DNA of 22,312 nt. It comes from JAZSMS01 sp045536015 (GTDB taxonomy: Bacteria > Bacillota > Clostridia > Christensenellales > QALW01). Numbering within the stretch: position 1 is the first letter of the stretch; each line of letters starts with the position of its first letter. This document shows, one piece after another, positions 1-9,660 of this stretch. The stretch spans positions 1-22,312 of the forward strand of contig JAZSMS010000103.1 of assembly GCA_045536015.1 (NCBI GenBank). Reading direction: 5' to 3'. A program made the position numbers and the translations under genes. The notes below the pieces were generated by a model. It had not been told where the DNA came from. It saw only the letters and a program-made list of their open reading frames with translations, and ran no database searches.

Positions 1-72
1 GTTTATAAGCTCTACCGCCTGCGAAGGAGTATTATTCATTTTCCAGTTACCTGCAATAATAGGTTTACGCAT
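1..72 (-). CDS. tpiA: Triosephosphate isomerase, N-terminal fragment (cut by window edge)
   Basis: Only the first 24 codons are present; the gene runs off the left edge. The product would interconvert dihydroxyacetone phosphate and glyceraldehyde 3-phosphate in cytosolic glycolysis. The translated start, MRKPIIAGNWKMNNTPSQAV, is the family signature: the AGNWKMN segment carries the substrate-binding Asn and the catalytic Lys (N10 and K12 here). The Shine-Dalgarno AAGGAG (85 to 80 on the minus strand) lies 7 bases before the ATG and overlaps the pgk stop codon, so translation is probably coupled to pgk. Identification is firm although most of the gene is missing. Confidence 0.95.
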   Translation of the reverse strand, partial: MRKPIIAGNWKMNNTPSQAVELIN

Positions 73-83
73 TTTTATTCTCC

Positions 84-1268
84 TTATTTATCGTTAAGTG
101 CTGCAACGCCGGGAAGTTCAAGGCCCTCTAAGAACTCAAGCGAAGCGCCGCCGCCTGTTGAAATGTGGCTCATCTTATCAGCATAGCCAAGCTGTTCAAC
201 TGCTGCAGCCGAATCACCGCCGCCGATGATTGTTGTACCTGCGCACTGGGCAAGAGCGGCTGCAACTGCCTTCGTGCCGCCTGCAAACTTTTCAATTTCA
301 AAAACGCCCATAGGACCGTTCCAGATAACAGTCTTTGCGTTAGCAATAGCCGAAGCAAAAGCCTCTCTGGTCTTCTCGCCGATATCAAGGCCTTCCCAAC
401 CCTCAGGAATCTTATCGCAATCAACGTTCTGGGTGTTTGCATCTGCACCGAACTTGTCAGCAACGATGGTATCTAAAGGAAGAAGAAGATTTACGTTTTT
501 AGCATTTGCCTTTTCGATAAGTGATTTTGCAAGGTCAACCTTTTCTTCTTCAACAAGGCTGTTACCTGTGGGATAGCCCATAGCCTTATAGAAGGTATAA
601 GCCATTGCGCCACCGATAATAAGAGTATCAACCTTTTCAAGCAAGTTGTTGATAACACCAATCTTATCCGAAACCTTTTTGCCACCCAAGATAGCAACAA
701 AGGGTCTTTCGGGATTTTCAAGGGCCTTACCCATAATGTCAAGCTCTTTGCCAATTAAGAAGCCTGCAACTGCAGGGAGATAATCAGCAAGACCTGCCGT
801 TGAAGCGTGTGCACGGTGTGCAGTACCAAAAGCATCGTTTACATAAATTTCTGCATACGAAGCAAGCTTTTTGGCAAAGTCTGCATTATTCTTTTCTTCT
901 TCTGCGTGGAAGCGAAGATTTTCAAGAAGAACGATCTCTCCTGCTTTAATTTCAGCAGTTGCCTTATCAGCACTTTCGCCGATAACGTCCGAAGCAAAGG
1001 TTACTTTGCCGGGGAAAATTTCTTCAAGACGCTTTGCAACGGGTGCAAGCGAATACTTCATATTAAACTCTCCCTTAGGTCTGCCAAGGTGCGAGCAAAG
1101 GATAACTGCAGCGCCATTGTCAAGCAAATACTGTATAGTAGGAAGAGCAGCCTTAATTCTTGTTTCATCAGTGATGTTTTTGTTTTCGTCAAGCGGTACA
1201 TTAAAGTCTACGCGAACGATAACCTTTTTACCGTTAACATCAATGTCTCTTACGGTCTTTTTGTTCAT
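84..1268 (-). CDS. pgk: Phosphoglycerate kinase
   Basis: Makes ATP and 3-phosphoglycerate from 1,3-bisphosphoglycerate and ADP in the cytosol. Visible family marks are VRVDFNVPLDEN near the N-terminus (phosphoglycerate-binding Asp and Asn), SHLGRPKG, the GTAHRAHAST segment, LGGKKVSDKIGVI, WNGPMGVFE, and the C-terminal GGGDSAAAV nucleotide loop. I start it at the ATG at 1268 (MNKKTVRDIDVNGKK, 394 residues, the usual length) because GGAGG sits 8 bases before it. A longer frame from an ATG at 1298 adds ten residues but has no Shine-Dalgarno and lies close to the predicted transcription start. tpiA follows 11 bases after the stop, forming a glycolytic pair. gap is not beside it; prfC is upstream instead. 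Confidence 0.97.
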   Translation of the reverse strand: MNKKTVRDIDVNGKKVIVRVDFNVPLDENKNITDETRIKAALPTIQYLLDNGAAVILCSHLGRPKGEFNMKYSLAPVAKRLEEIFPGKVTFASDVIGESADKATAEIKAGEIVLLENLRFHAEEEKNNADFAKKLASYAEIYVNDAFGTAHRAHASTAGLADYLPAVAGFLIGKELDIMGKALENPERPFVAILGGKKVSDKIGVINNLLEKVDTLIIGGAMAYTFYKAMGYPTGNSLVEEEKVDLAKSLIEKANAKNVNLLLPLDTIVADKFGADANTQNVDCDKIPEGWEGLDIGEKTREAFASAIANAKTVIWNGPMGVFEIEKFAGGTKAVAAALAQCAGTTIIGGGDSAAAVEQLGYADKMSHISTGGGASLEFLEGLELPGVAALNDK

Positions 1269-1317
1269 AATAAAATCCTCCACATATTTTTGCGCCATAG
1301 AAGCGCTATTTTAAATA

Positions 1318-1346
1318 ATTTTATATTATTTTGTAAAAAATGTCAA
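1318..1346 (-). promoter_or_regulatory. Sigma-A-type promoter of pgk-tpiA
   Basis: On the minus strand a perfect -35 TTGACA (1346-1341) is followed after 17 bases by TAAAAT (1323-1318). The -35 begins at the base right after the prfC stop codon (1347-1349). No hairpin terminator separates prfC from this promoter, so pgk-tpiA may receive both its own transcripts and read-through from prfC. Confidence 0.7.
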
Positions 1347-2927
1347 TTATCTTTCGGCAACGTCAGCAAGTTCAAGTCCCTTATTATTCTCTATTGCCCA
1401 GCGCATTGACCATTCGTTTTCAAACAACACAACGGGACGGTCCTTTAAATCGGTACCAATGCGCGTCGAGCTTGAAAATTTAAGCTTGTCAGGCTGACAA
1501 TCTTCGGGGAGCCAACGAATAAACCTAAACGCAAGCTGCGTAGACGCAACCTCAACGTTATATTCGGTACGCAAGCGGTGTTCAAGTACTTCAAACTGAA
1601 GCACACCGACAACGCCTACTATAATTTCTTCGGCGGCATAAGTATTATCCTTGAATACCTGAATTGCGCCTTCCTGTGCAAGCTGGGTTATACCCTTTAA
1701 AAATTGCTTACGCTTCATTGTGTCAACAGGTTTTATTCTCGCAAAATGCTCTGGAGCAAACACGGGAATACCTGCATATTGGGCACGTTTTCCTACGTAG
1801 AGAGTGTCTCCAAGCGCAAACACACCCGGATCAAATAAGCCGATTATATCGCCTGCAAATGCTTCTTCAACGCTTTCGCGCTCCTGCGCCATAAACTGCT
1901 GGGGCTGCGCAAGCTTAATCTCTTTATTATCACGTGCAAGCTTAACGGTCATACCCTTTTCAAACCTGCCCGAGCAAATTCGCATAAAGGCAATTCTGTC
2001 GCGGTGCGCAGGGTTCATATTAGCCTGAATTTTGAATATAAAGCCTGTAAAATCTTGGCTGTCTGGCTCAATTATGCCAATATCTGCCTCACGCGCAGCA
2101 GGAGGCGTGGTAAGTGTTAAGAACTTTTCTAAAAACGGCTGAACGCCAAAGTTATTCATAGCACTGCCAAAGAACATAGGTGTAAGCTGCCCTGATAAAA
2201 CCTTATCAAGATCAAACTCATCGCCCGCAACGTCCAAAAGCTCTATTTCATCTATAAGCTTGTTGTGATGATAATCTCCTAAAAGCTCTTTAAACGCAGG
2301 GTCAAGCGCATCACCGGTAACTGATTCAACTTTATCCTGTCCGTGATTGCCGCCGCTAAAAAGCTCTACCCTACCGCTTTCGCGGTCATAGACACCTTTA
2401 AAATCACCGTCGGTACCGATAGGCCAGTTCATAGGAACCGAGCGTATACCAAGAACAGATTCAATCTCATCCATTAAATCAAACGGATTTTTACCTGCAC
2501 GGTCAAGCTTATTAACAAAAGTAAAAATAGGAATATTTCTTTTACGGCAAACCTGAAACAGCTTTATAGTCTGTCTTTCAACACCCTTTGCCGCGTCAAT
2601 AAGCATTACTGCGCTATCCGCCGCAACTAACGTGCGGTAAGTATCCTCCGAGAAGTCCTGATGTCCGGGGGTATCAAGAATATTTATGCGGTATCCGTTA
2701 TAGTCAAAAAGCATAACGCTGCTTGTAACTGAAATACCTCTTTGCTTTTCAATTTCCATCCAGTCACTTACTGCATGACGGTCGGTCTTTCTAGCCTTAA
2801 CCGAGCCTGCAGAATGAATTTTTCCTCCATAGAGCAAAAGCTTTTCAGTCAAGGTGGTTTTACCTGCGTCGGGGTGCGAAATTATCGCAAACGTCCTACG
2901 ACGTGAAACTTCGTTTTTTAAATCCAC
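1347..2927 (-). CDS. prfC: Peptide chain release factor 3 (translational GTPase)
   Basis: RF3 is a GTPase that removes RF1 or RF2 from the ribosome after termination. Counting from the GTG at 2939, the P-loop HPDAGKTT lies at residues 22-29, the DTPGHQDFSEDTYRTL G3 region at about 89-104 and NKLD (G4) at 143-146, followed by EF-G-like domain II and an RF3-type C-terminal domain; SEDTYRTL and the H-P-D-A-G P-loop separate RF3 from EF-G. Two GTG starts are possible: 2939 (530 residues, weak GGAAAA upstream) and 2927 (526 residues, TGAGG six bases upstream, giving an N-terminus DLKNEVSRRRTF like that of relatives). I prefer 2927. It stands alone, with its own promoter, ahead of pgk. Confidence 0.96.
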   Translation of the reverse strand: MDLKNEVSRRRTFAIISHPDAGKTTLTEKLLLYGGKIHSAGSVKARKTDRHAVSDWMEIEKQRGISVTSSVMLFDYNGYRINILDTPGHQDFSEDTYRTLVAADSAVMLIDAAKGVERQTIKLFQVCRKRNIPIFTFVNKLDRAGKNPFDLMDEIESVLGIRSVPMNWPIGTDGDFKGVYDRESGRVELFSGGNHGQDKVESVTGDALDPAFKELLGDYHHNKLIDEIELLDVAGDEFDLDKVLSGQLTPMFFGSAMNNFGVQPFLEKFLTLTTPPAAREADIGIIEPDSQDFTGFIFKIQANMNPAHRDRIAFMRICSGRFEKGMTVKLARDNKEIKLAQPQQFMAQERESVEEAFAGDIIGLFDPGVFALGDTLYVGKRAQYAGIPVFAPEHFARIKPVDTMKRKQFLKGITQLAQEGAIQVFKDNTYAAEEIIVGVVGVLQFEVLEHRLRTEYNVEVASTQLAFRFIRWLPEDCQPDKLKFSSSTRIGTDLKDRPVVLFENEWSMRWAIENNKGLELADVAER

Positions 2928-2962
2928 TTTTTTCCTCACAAAACTTATTTTTCCAATTTAAC

Positions 2963-2991
2963 ATTCTATACCAAACGCTACTTTATGTCAA
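2963..2991 (-). promoter_or_regulatory. Sigma-A-type promoter of prfC
   Basis: On the minus strand TTGACA (2991-2986), a 17-base gap and TAGAAT (2968-2963) form a good promoter. It is back to back with the addB promoter in the same 145-base divergent gap. Confidence 0.65.
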
Positions 2992-3009
2992 ACGAATACG
3001 TAAAATTAT

Positions 3010-3038
3010 TTGTAATTTATATAATTATGTGTTATTAT
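3010..3038 (+). promoter_or_regulatory. Extended -10 promoter of addBA
   Basis: TTGTAA (3010-3015), a 17-base gap and TATTAT (3033-3038), with TG at 3030-3031 giving a TGn extended -10. It lies about 45 bases before the addB GTG and faces away from the prfC promoter. Confidence 0.6.
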
Positions 3039-3084
3039 ATACATATCATAAATTTTAACGATGTGTTGAAAGTGAGTTTTATCC

Positions 3085-6000
3085 GTGCTTAACATTATTA
3101 TAGGACGAATTTCGCAAGGAAAAACAAAAAAAATTATATCTTCAATAGGCGAAAGAATTGACAACAGGCAAAAGTCAATTCTTATCGTTCCGCAAAGCTC
3201 TACATTTAACTTTGAAAAGAGAATTTGTGCTCAGCTTAATATTCAGGGCTTTATTGACGTTGAAGTATGCTCTTTTAACAAGCTTGCCACACAAATCGTT
3301 GACTTTTGCGGCAGGCAGGATAAGTGTTTCTTGGACGATTCGGCAAAGGCTATGCTTTTGCGCGCCTGTATAGTTAAAGAAAAAGAAAACCTTACTATTT
3401 TAAAAAACGCATCTTTGCGTAAAGGCTTTGTTCCGCTTTGTTTATCGCTTATTTCAAACTTACAAAACTGCGCGTATCCGCCACAAGCTTTAAAGCAAAC
3501 GGCAGAAAAGCTTGAAGACGGGCTTTTGAAACAAAAGCTTAACGATATCTGTATTATTTACGAGCGTTATATGCAAATTTTGTCAAGCGGATACACCGAT
3601 AATATTGACCGTTTAAATTCTGCAAAAGAGCTTATCCCCTACTATTCGCCGCTTAAAAACGTTAAAATTTTTATCGACGGCTTTGACCTTTTTACTTCGC
3701 AACTCTTCTCGTTTATTATTGCACTTGCGCACGTTTGCGATGTTGATATTGCACTTAGTTCAGCAATGGATAAAAGTGACAGGCGTGCTTACGAATTTCA
3801 CGAGCAAACGCTTAACAAGCTAATAAAATTTGTTAAAGAAAACGGCATTGAATACAAAATCACCCCCGTTTTAGATTTATATAGCGAAAAGGCGAGCGAA
3901 TTAAAGTTTTTAGAAGACAATTTTTATGCAAAAAATGCGCAAAAATTTGACGGCGAGCCAAACGCGATAACCTTAAACCTTTTTAAAGGCGTTTACGACG
4001 AGCTTACCCACGTTGCGCTTGATATAAGCAAAAAAGTCAGAAACGGTGCAAGATACAAAGACTTTTGTGTTCTTTGCGGAAATATTGACTCCTATTCTTC
4101 TGCCGTCAAAAGTATTTTTGCAAGATACAACATTCCCGTTTTTACCGACAGTCAGTATGATATAACTGCTCACCCCGTTTCGCGCCTGCTTTTTTCGGCG
4201 CTTGAGGCGTGTGTGTTCTCTTATTCTCCAAAATCTGTTATAAACTACGTTTTATCACGTCTCAGTCCGCTAACCGACGACGAAGCCGACAGATTTACTC
4301 TTTTTATAACTACCTATGACATTAAAAATTACGAGCTCGAAAACGGACTTTCCTATCTTCGCGGCAAAGAAGACGAGCAGGCAGACTTTGACCTTTTACG
4401 CGAGCGTGCAATTTTGCCGCTTAAAAGCTTTTCTCTTGCGCTTTCTTTAGGTGCTACTGCTAAAGAAAAAGCAAAGGCGTGCTACGACTTTTTTACTTCG
4501 CTTAACGTTTTTGATAAGATAAATACAATAGTAGATTATTACGAAGATCTTGGCTTTTTTGGTTTATCCGACGTCTCGGCTCAGCTTTGGAATATAACTA
4601 TCGAGCTTTTAAACAGCATTTCTTCGCTTATGAGCGAAACACCCCTTACAACCGACGAATTCCGTTTAACACTTTTAGAAGGCTTTAACTTTTCCCCCGC
4701 TTCTACAATTCCAAGCGTTATCGACTGCGTTACTTTTGGCGACCTATCCTCAGGCAAAGAAGGCAACTTTAAATACACCTATATTATCGGCGCAAACGAA
4801 GGCGTTATCCCTGCGCTTACAACACCGGGCGGTATTTTAACAAACAAAGAAAACGACATTTTGCTTGAAAACGGCATCGACCTTGCTCATAGTGCCGAAT
4901 CTGAAGACGCCCGTGCAAGATACCAGGCCTACGCTGCATTTTGCGTTGCAAAAGAATTTCTTTCCGTTTCATCTACAACAACGACGATATCGGGTTCTTC
5001 TGCGCGCCCGTCAACCATTTTAAAACGCTTTGAAACGCTTAATTTAGCAAAAATCAATCAGGTTAGTGCAAGCTACTCCGAGCTTTCTTTTTTAAACCCA
5101 ATGACGTTAAATCAGCTTACGCTTGCTTTAGCGCTTGATAAGGGAAAAACAAACGAAGCTTTAGCCGTAGCAGACTTTCTAAATCAATATTCGCCTGAAA
5201 AATTCAATGCATTTTTATCACATACAAAAACCCAGGCGCAGTCAATTTCGCAAAAAACTGCAAGCAAGCTTTTTGCAGAAAAAGATACTTCAAGCATCTC
5301 GCGCCTTGAAGAGTTTTCTTCTTGTCCGCTTGCGCACTTTATCTCCTACGGTCTTTCTCCCGCAGAGCCCCAAGAGTACGCCGCCAACGCGCTTGACGTA
5401 GGTAATCTTATTCACGCAACGCTTGAGGAGTTTGTAAAAAACTATGCAAAAAGCAATTTTTTGCTTAGTGACGATGAATGTAATAATTTTGTAGAAGACA
5501 ATTTTAAAATTCAGCTCCCAAAAGTGCATTTTGGTGCAATGCTTTCTTCGGCACGCCAGCGCGTACTAAACAATAATATATTAGACCTTACAAAGCGTTG
5601 TGCGCTTGCCATTAAAGACGATATAGGCACTTTTACCCCTATCGGCGAAGAAATTTCGTTTGGTTTTGGCAAAAGTAAGCCTATTGAAGTTTGTACCGAT
5701 TTTGGAAGTATTTATCTTTGCGGAAAAATTGACCGCGCCGACACGTGCATTAAAGACGGAAAAGTGCTTGTAAGAATAGTTGACTACAAAGCAGGAAGCA
5801 AGGCTTTTGACGAAAAAGGCATTGCAAGCGGAGAAGATATTCAGCTTATGATATATATGCACGCCGTTTTAAAGTATATTGGCGAAAACTCTTCTCCTGC
5901 CGAGGCTTATCTTATGCGCATTGACCCTGCAAACAATTCTTCTTTACGTAGCGGAATAAGCGTTTCTGACCAAAAAGCAGACGGAATAAAGGGTGTTTCT

Positions 6001-6204
6001 CAAGAAGCGTTTAACAATTATATTGATATTGCACTTTCTTCTGCAAAGCAAGCCGCAGAGGGTATGCTTTCGGGCAATATCAGTGCAAACCAAAGCATTA
6101 AACATTGTGAATACTGCAATTATAAAAATATTTGTGCCGCTTTATCCGGCAAAGACTTTTCTGCATTAAACAAGGAGGATGCTCAGCAAAATGAAATGGA
6201 CTGA
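3085..6204 (+). CDS. addB: AddB subunit of ATP-dependent helicase-nuclease AddAB
   Basis: AddB partners AddA to resect double-strand breaks; AddB supplies one nuclease and, in studied species, recognition of the Chi site. The N-terminus has a P-loop, GRISQGKT (residues 7-14). The C-terminal nuclease shows GKIDRAD (D883) and VDYKAG (D900, K902). The four cysteines that hold the iron-sulphur cluster are all present: C747 in FSSCPLAHF and C1008, C1011, C1017 in the CEYCNYKNIC tail. At 1039 residues it is shorter than the roughly 1160-residue Bacillus subtilis AddB but looks complete. Start is a GTG with only a weak AAAGTGAG site; an upstream ATG at 3061 meets a stop after two codons. It overlaps addA by 14 bases. 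Confidence 0.96.
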   Translation: MLNIIIGRISQGKTKKIISSIGERIDNRQKSILIVPQSSTFNFEKRICAQLNIQGFIDVEVCSFNKLATQIVDFCGRQDKCFLDDSAKAMLLRACIVKEKENLTILKNASLRKGFVPLCLSLISNLQNCAYPPQALKQTAEKLEDGLLKQKLNDICIIYERYMQILSSGYTDNIDRLNSAKELIPYYSPLKNVKIFIDGFDLFTSQLFSFIIALAHVCDVDIALSSAMDKSDRRAYEFHEQTLNKLIKFVKENGIEYKITPVLDLYSEKASELKFLEDNFYAKNAQKFDGEPNAITLNLFKGVYDELTHVALDISKKVRNGARYKDFCVLCGNIDSYSSAVKSIFARYNIPVFTDSQYDITAHPVSRLLFSALEACVFSYSPKSVINYVLSRLSPLTDDEADRFTLFITTYDIKNYELENGLSYLRGKEDEQADFDLLRERAILPLKSFSLALSLGATAKEKAKACYDFFTSLNVFDKINTIVDYYEDLGFFGLSDVSAQLWNITIELLNSISSLMSETPLTTDEFRLTLLEGFNFSPASTIPSVIDCVTFGDLSSGKEGNFKYTYIIGANEGVIPALTTPGGILTNKENDILLENGIDLAHSAESEDARARYQAYAAFCVAKEFLSVSSTTTTISGSSARPSTILKRFETLNLAKINQVSASYSELSFLNPMTLNQLTLALALDKGKTNEALAVADFLNQYSPEKFNAFLSHTKTQAQSISQKTASKLFAEKDTSSISRLEEFSSCPLAHFISYGLSPAEPQEYAANALDVGNLIHATLEEFVKNYAKSNFLLSDDECNNFVEDNFKIQLPKVHFGAMLSSARQRVLNNNILDLTKRCALAIKDDIGTFTPIGEEISFGFGKSKPIEVCTDFGSIYLCGKIDRADTCIKDGKVLVRIVDYKAGSKAFDEKGIASGEDIQLMIYMHAVLKYIGENSSPAEAYLMRIDPANNSSLRSGISVSDQKADGIKGVSQEAFNNYIDIALSSAKQAAEGMLSGNISANQSIKHCEYCNYKNICAALSGKDFSALNKEDAQQNEMD

Positions 6205-9200
6205 TTCACAGCTTGCCGTTATAGAGCATAAAAACAACAATCTTCTTGTTTCGGCAGGTGCAGGCTCGGGAAAAACCACCGTTATGGTCGAGCATATTTT
6301 AAAAAAGATACAAGAGGGTCACTCTATCGAAAATATGCTTATCGTAACCTTTACAAATGCGGCGGCTTATTCTATGAAAGAAAAAATCGCCGATATTCTC
6401 GATGCCTCGGCAGTAGAAGATGAAGATAATTCTGCCTTTTTGCTTAAACAACGTGCGCTTGTTGACCGCGCCGATATTTGCACTATTCACGCATATTGCA
6501 CCAAGCTTTTAAAAAAATATTATTTTAAAACTCCCCTGCCCCCCGACTTTAAGATTATTGATTCTACGAACGAAGCAATTTTAAAAAAGCAGGCGATTGA
6601 CGAGATTATCGAGCAGGCAAGCAAACAATTTGAAGACGGTCTGTTTGATGATTACGGAATCTTCTTTTCTACCTTTGTAAAGCAAAAAAACGATTGCGCT
6701 ATTGCAAACAATATTTTGGATTTGTATAAATTTTTAGAATATATTCCGCAAAAGGACAAATTTAAAGAATTTTCGCTAAACGAGACTGGAAGTTCGCATC
6801 ACGAAGATTATATAATCACGCACGTTAAAAACGCAGTGCACCGATTAAAAGCTTATGCCGATGTTTTGTTTGAGCAGTATTCTGCTTCTCCTATTTTCAG
6901 CGCGTTACCGCTTTGGTCAGATGGACTTAACGAATATTTTGACAACATTTTGACAAAAGAAACACTTGACGAGGTTTATATAGCGCTTTGCGAAAAAGCA
7001 GCGTTTAAAATTGCCAAAAGCAGAAAGAAAAGTGATGAAGCCACTATTTTTAACGTTGCTGCAGAAGAATTCTCTATCCACACCGACGTTATTAAAAAAA
7101 TTCGCGACAACTTAATTAAGCACTTGAAAAACGTTTCGGCAGACGACGATAATTCTTCTATTGCTATCAACGTTTTATTTGAGCTTACCCATCGTTTTTC
7201 TTCGAGATTTGAAGAGCTTTTACTTGAAGCAGGCGGAACGACTTACGGCGGTTTATTAAACTACACTATTCGTCTTTTAAGCGAAAACGAGGATATTTTA
7301 GAAAATTTAAAAAACGAAACCGACTTTATTTTTGTTGACGAATATCAGGACGTAAACGATATGCTTGACTGGATAGTACATAAGTTATCGCGCGGGAATA
7401 ACCTGTTTTTTGTAGGTGACGTAAAGCAAAGTATTTACGGCTTTATGCTTGCGCGTCCCGAGCATTTTACGCAAAAATACAACGAATATAAAAAGACCTC
7501 GGCTCTTGGCACAGTTATTGACCTTGCAAACAATTTCCGTTCTAACAAAGAGGTTATTGACGGCATAAACTTTATATTTTCTAACTTGATGAACGCAGAA
7601 GATAACGATATAGAGTACGATTCTGCCGCCGCATTAAAGCCGAGTGACGACCTCACCTCCCCCCAACATAAAAAAGGTGTTTTAGACCAAAATAGTGCAA
7701 ACGAATTTTTAGTTTGCATAAGTGATAAAGAAAACAAAGCATCGGACGAAGCTGTTTTAATTGCAAACCGAATAAAAGCAATAATCGGTCAAAAAATAAC
7801 TGACCCATCAAGCGGAACAGAACGCACCGTTACCTATGGTGATATTGCAATTTTAACAAGAAATAACTCCTCTGCCGCGTTCTTTTGCCGCAAGTTAGAA
7901 GCACTTGGTATTCCCGCTTCATTAAACAGTGGAACGTTAGAATTTGATAACGAAGAGCTTGTTATATTTTCGCTTTTATGCGTTCTTACCCAAAAGCGTA
8001 GTGACATTGATCTTTTATCAGTTTTGCTAAGCTGTATAGGTGGTTTTTCTGCCGAAGAACTTTCGCAAATAAAGATTAAGACCGACAACGAATATTTTTG
8101 GGACAGACTGATTTCGTACCCCGAAAACGATCCGATTAAGGAAAAAATCGATGCTTTTATTAAAAAGATTGACTCTTACCGTTCACTTTCTCTTACAATG
8201 CCGCTTTTTGAGTTTATCGAGTACGTTTATAATGAAACGGGTTACATTTTCCGCCTTGCTGCTATGCCCGGTGGAGAAGTTCATCTTGCGGCTATGGATA
8301 AATTTATTGCCTGCGCAAAAACGTACGTAACAAACGTTGGCGGCGGAATTTATGACTTTATTAGCTATTATAAGCAAAAAATAAAATCATCCGGCTCCGA
8401 AGCCGAGCCCGCCGTGATCGATAAAAACGATAACAGCGTACACTGCCTTACCATACACAAAAGTAAGGGTCTTGAATTTCCTATCGTTATTTTAGCAGGC
8501 GCATCTCGCAATTTTACAAGCGGAAACAACAAAAGTGCACCTACTATTTCAATAAGTGATAAGCTTGGCATCAGTTTTAAAAAGCTTATTACACAAAGAG
8601 ATACTACGCAAAAACTTGATACCTTTTCTTCTGTTGCCCAAAAACTTGAAGAAAACCGTACTCGCGCAAACGAAGAATTAAGGCTTTTATACGTTGCACT
8701 TACGCGCGCACAGAGCAAGCTTATTATCTGCGCTTCGGAAGAATCGGAAAATACGCTTTTAGCAAAGCTCAATTTTCCCGACAGAATAAACTTTTTACGT
8801 TTTTCTTCTTACTCTGCAATTATCCTACCTTTACTTGCATTCCATAAAGATGGAGATGAACTGCGCGCGTTTGCAAATATTTCTCAAGAACCCATTTTTA
8901 CTAAAAGTAATTGGACAATTTCAGTATTTAACCCTCTTTCAAGTCAAGCAGTTCTGCAAAAGTACAGTCATAGTTCACAAACGTTTGACAAAGCTGCTTT
9001 TGTTAACAAACTGGAGTCTGCTTTAAATTGGGAATATCCCTATAAATCGGCTATTACGCAACGCACAAAAATTTCACCAAGTAAGCACTCTGCCGTTCAT
9101 CAGCGCATTATGCTGAGAAAGCCTGCGTTTGAAGACGTAGAATACGTCGGTGCACAAAAAGGTACTGTCGTACACTTTTTTATGGAGCACGTTGATTTTT

Positions 9201-9625
9201 CGGGTCCTTGCGCGCTTGAACAGGCTAACACTATGCTCTTACAGGGCATTATCTCCAAGCAAGAATACGACGCACTTCCCTTTGAGCAAATTGATGCATT
9301 TTTAGCCTCTCCACTTTGTCAAAGAATTAAAAATTCTAAAAGTGTAAACCGTGAACGCTCATTCTGCAAGCTTGTTCCCATACAAGAAAGCGGTGACGAG
9401 GCACTTATTCAAGGTATTATCGACTGCTATTTCTTTGAAGGAAACGATATAGTTTTGCTTGACTACAAAACAGACGTAATACGCACAACAATCGAAGAGC
9501 AAGCACAAAAACACCGCTCACAATTACTGATATATGCTTCTGCTTTAGAGGCGCTTTACCCCAAAAGCAAGGTCAGCGCATACGTATATTTCTTTAATGC
9601 CAACGATTTTGTTCAAATTAAGTAA
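6191..9625 (+). CDS. addA: AddA subunit: UvrD-family helicase with C-terminal nuclease
   Basis: AddA is the 3'-to-5' helicase motor and second nuclease of AddAB, feeding RecA-dependent repair. Superfamily 1 motifs appear in order: SAGAGSGKTT (K28), TFTNAAA, FVDEYQD (D383, E384), VGDVKQSIYGF, NNFRSN, LTIHKSKGLEFPIV and LLYVALTRAQ. The RecB-type nuclease has GTVVHFFMEH (H995), GIIDCYF (D1078) and LLDYKTD (D1091, K1093). I start it at the ATG at 6191 (MKWTDSQLAVIEHKNNNLLV, 1144 residues), as in relatives, because the AAGGAGG at 6172-6178 directly abuts the alternative ATG at 6179. The Shine-Dalgarno lies inside addB, so the two are likely translated together in equal amounts. No clear hairpin terminator follows. 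Confidence 0.97.
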   Translation: MKWTDSQLAVIEHKNNNLLVSAGAGSGKTTVMVEHILKKIQEGHSIENMLIVTFTNAAAYSMKEKIADILDASAVEDEDNSAFLLKQRALVDRADICTIHAYCTKLLKKYYFKTPLPPDFKIIDSTNEAILKKQAIDEIIEQASKQFEDGLFDDYGIFFSTFVKQKNDCAIANNILDLYKFLEYIPQKDKFKEFSLNETGSSHHEDYIITHVKNAVHRLKAYADVLFEQYSASPIFSALPLWSDGLNEYFDNILTKETLDEVYIALCEKAAFKIAKSRKKSDEATIFNVAAEEFSIHTDVIKKIRDNLIKHLKNVSADDDNSSIAINVLFELTHRFSSRFEELLLEAGGTTYGGLLNYTIRLLSENEDILENLKNETDFIFVDEYQDVNDMLDWIVHKLSRGNNLFFVGDVKQSIYGFMLARPEHFTQKYNEYKKTSALGTVIDLANNFRSNKEVIDGINFIFSNLMNAEDNDIEYDSAAALKPSDDLTSPQHKKGVLDQNSANEFLVCISDKENKASDEAVLIANRIKAIIGQKITDPSSGTERTVTYGDIAILTRNNSSAAFFCRKLEALGIPASLNSGTLEFDNEELVIFSLLCVLTQKRSDIDLLSVLLSCIGGFSAEELSQIKIKTDNEYFWDRLISYPENDPIKEKIDAFIKKIDSYRSLSLTMPLFEFIEYVYNETGYIFRLAAMPGGEVHLAAMDKFIACAKTYVTNVGGGIYDFISYYKQKIKSSGSEAEPAVIDKNDNSVHCLTIHKSKGLEFPIVILAGASRNFTSGNNKSAPTISISDKLGISFKKLITQRDTTQKLDTFSSVAQKLEENRTRANEELRLLYVALTRAQSKLIICASEESENTLLAKLNFPDRINFLRFSSYSAIILPLLAFHKDGDELRAFANISQEPIFTKSNWTISVFNPLSSQAVLQKYSHSSQTFDKAAFVNKLESALNWEYPYKSAITQRTKISPSKHSAVHQRIMLRKPAFEDVEYVGAQKGTVVHFFMEHVDFSGPCALEQANTMLLQGIISKQEYDALPFEQIDAFLASPLCQRIKNSKSVNRERSFCKLVPIQESGDEALIQGIIDCYFFEGNDIVLLDYKTDVIRTTIEEQAQKHRSQLLIYASALEALYPKSKVSAYVYFFNANDFVQIK

Positions 9626-9642
9626 ATTTTTGTAAAAACTGC

Positions 9643-9660
9643 TTGCCAATATTGCCAATA
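9643..9660 (+). repeat. Perfect 9-bp tandem repeat over the rpsF -35
   Basis: TTGCCAATA occurs at 9643-9651 and again at 9652-9660. The first copy supplies the -35 box of the rpsF promoter. It could be chance in AT-rich DNA, a slippage product, or two binding half-sites. Confidence 0.75.

Noticed and set aside
807..1409. 200-codon open frame on the plus strand
   Set aside because: It lies antisense to pgk, begins without a ribosome site, runs through the pgk promoter into prfC, and its cysteine- and phenylalanine-rich product looks like an antisense translation.
6179..6190. ATG at 6179 as the addA start
   Set aside because: It directly touches the AAGGAGG, leaving no spacing; the ATG at 6191 gives the usual AddA N-terminus.
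3085..9625. addBA as part of a defence island
   Set aside because: All motifs and the gene pair match the housekeeping AddAB repair enzyme, and no restriction, toxin-antitoxin or other defence gene is next to it.
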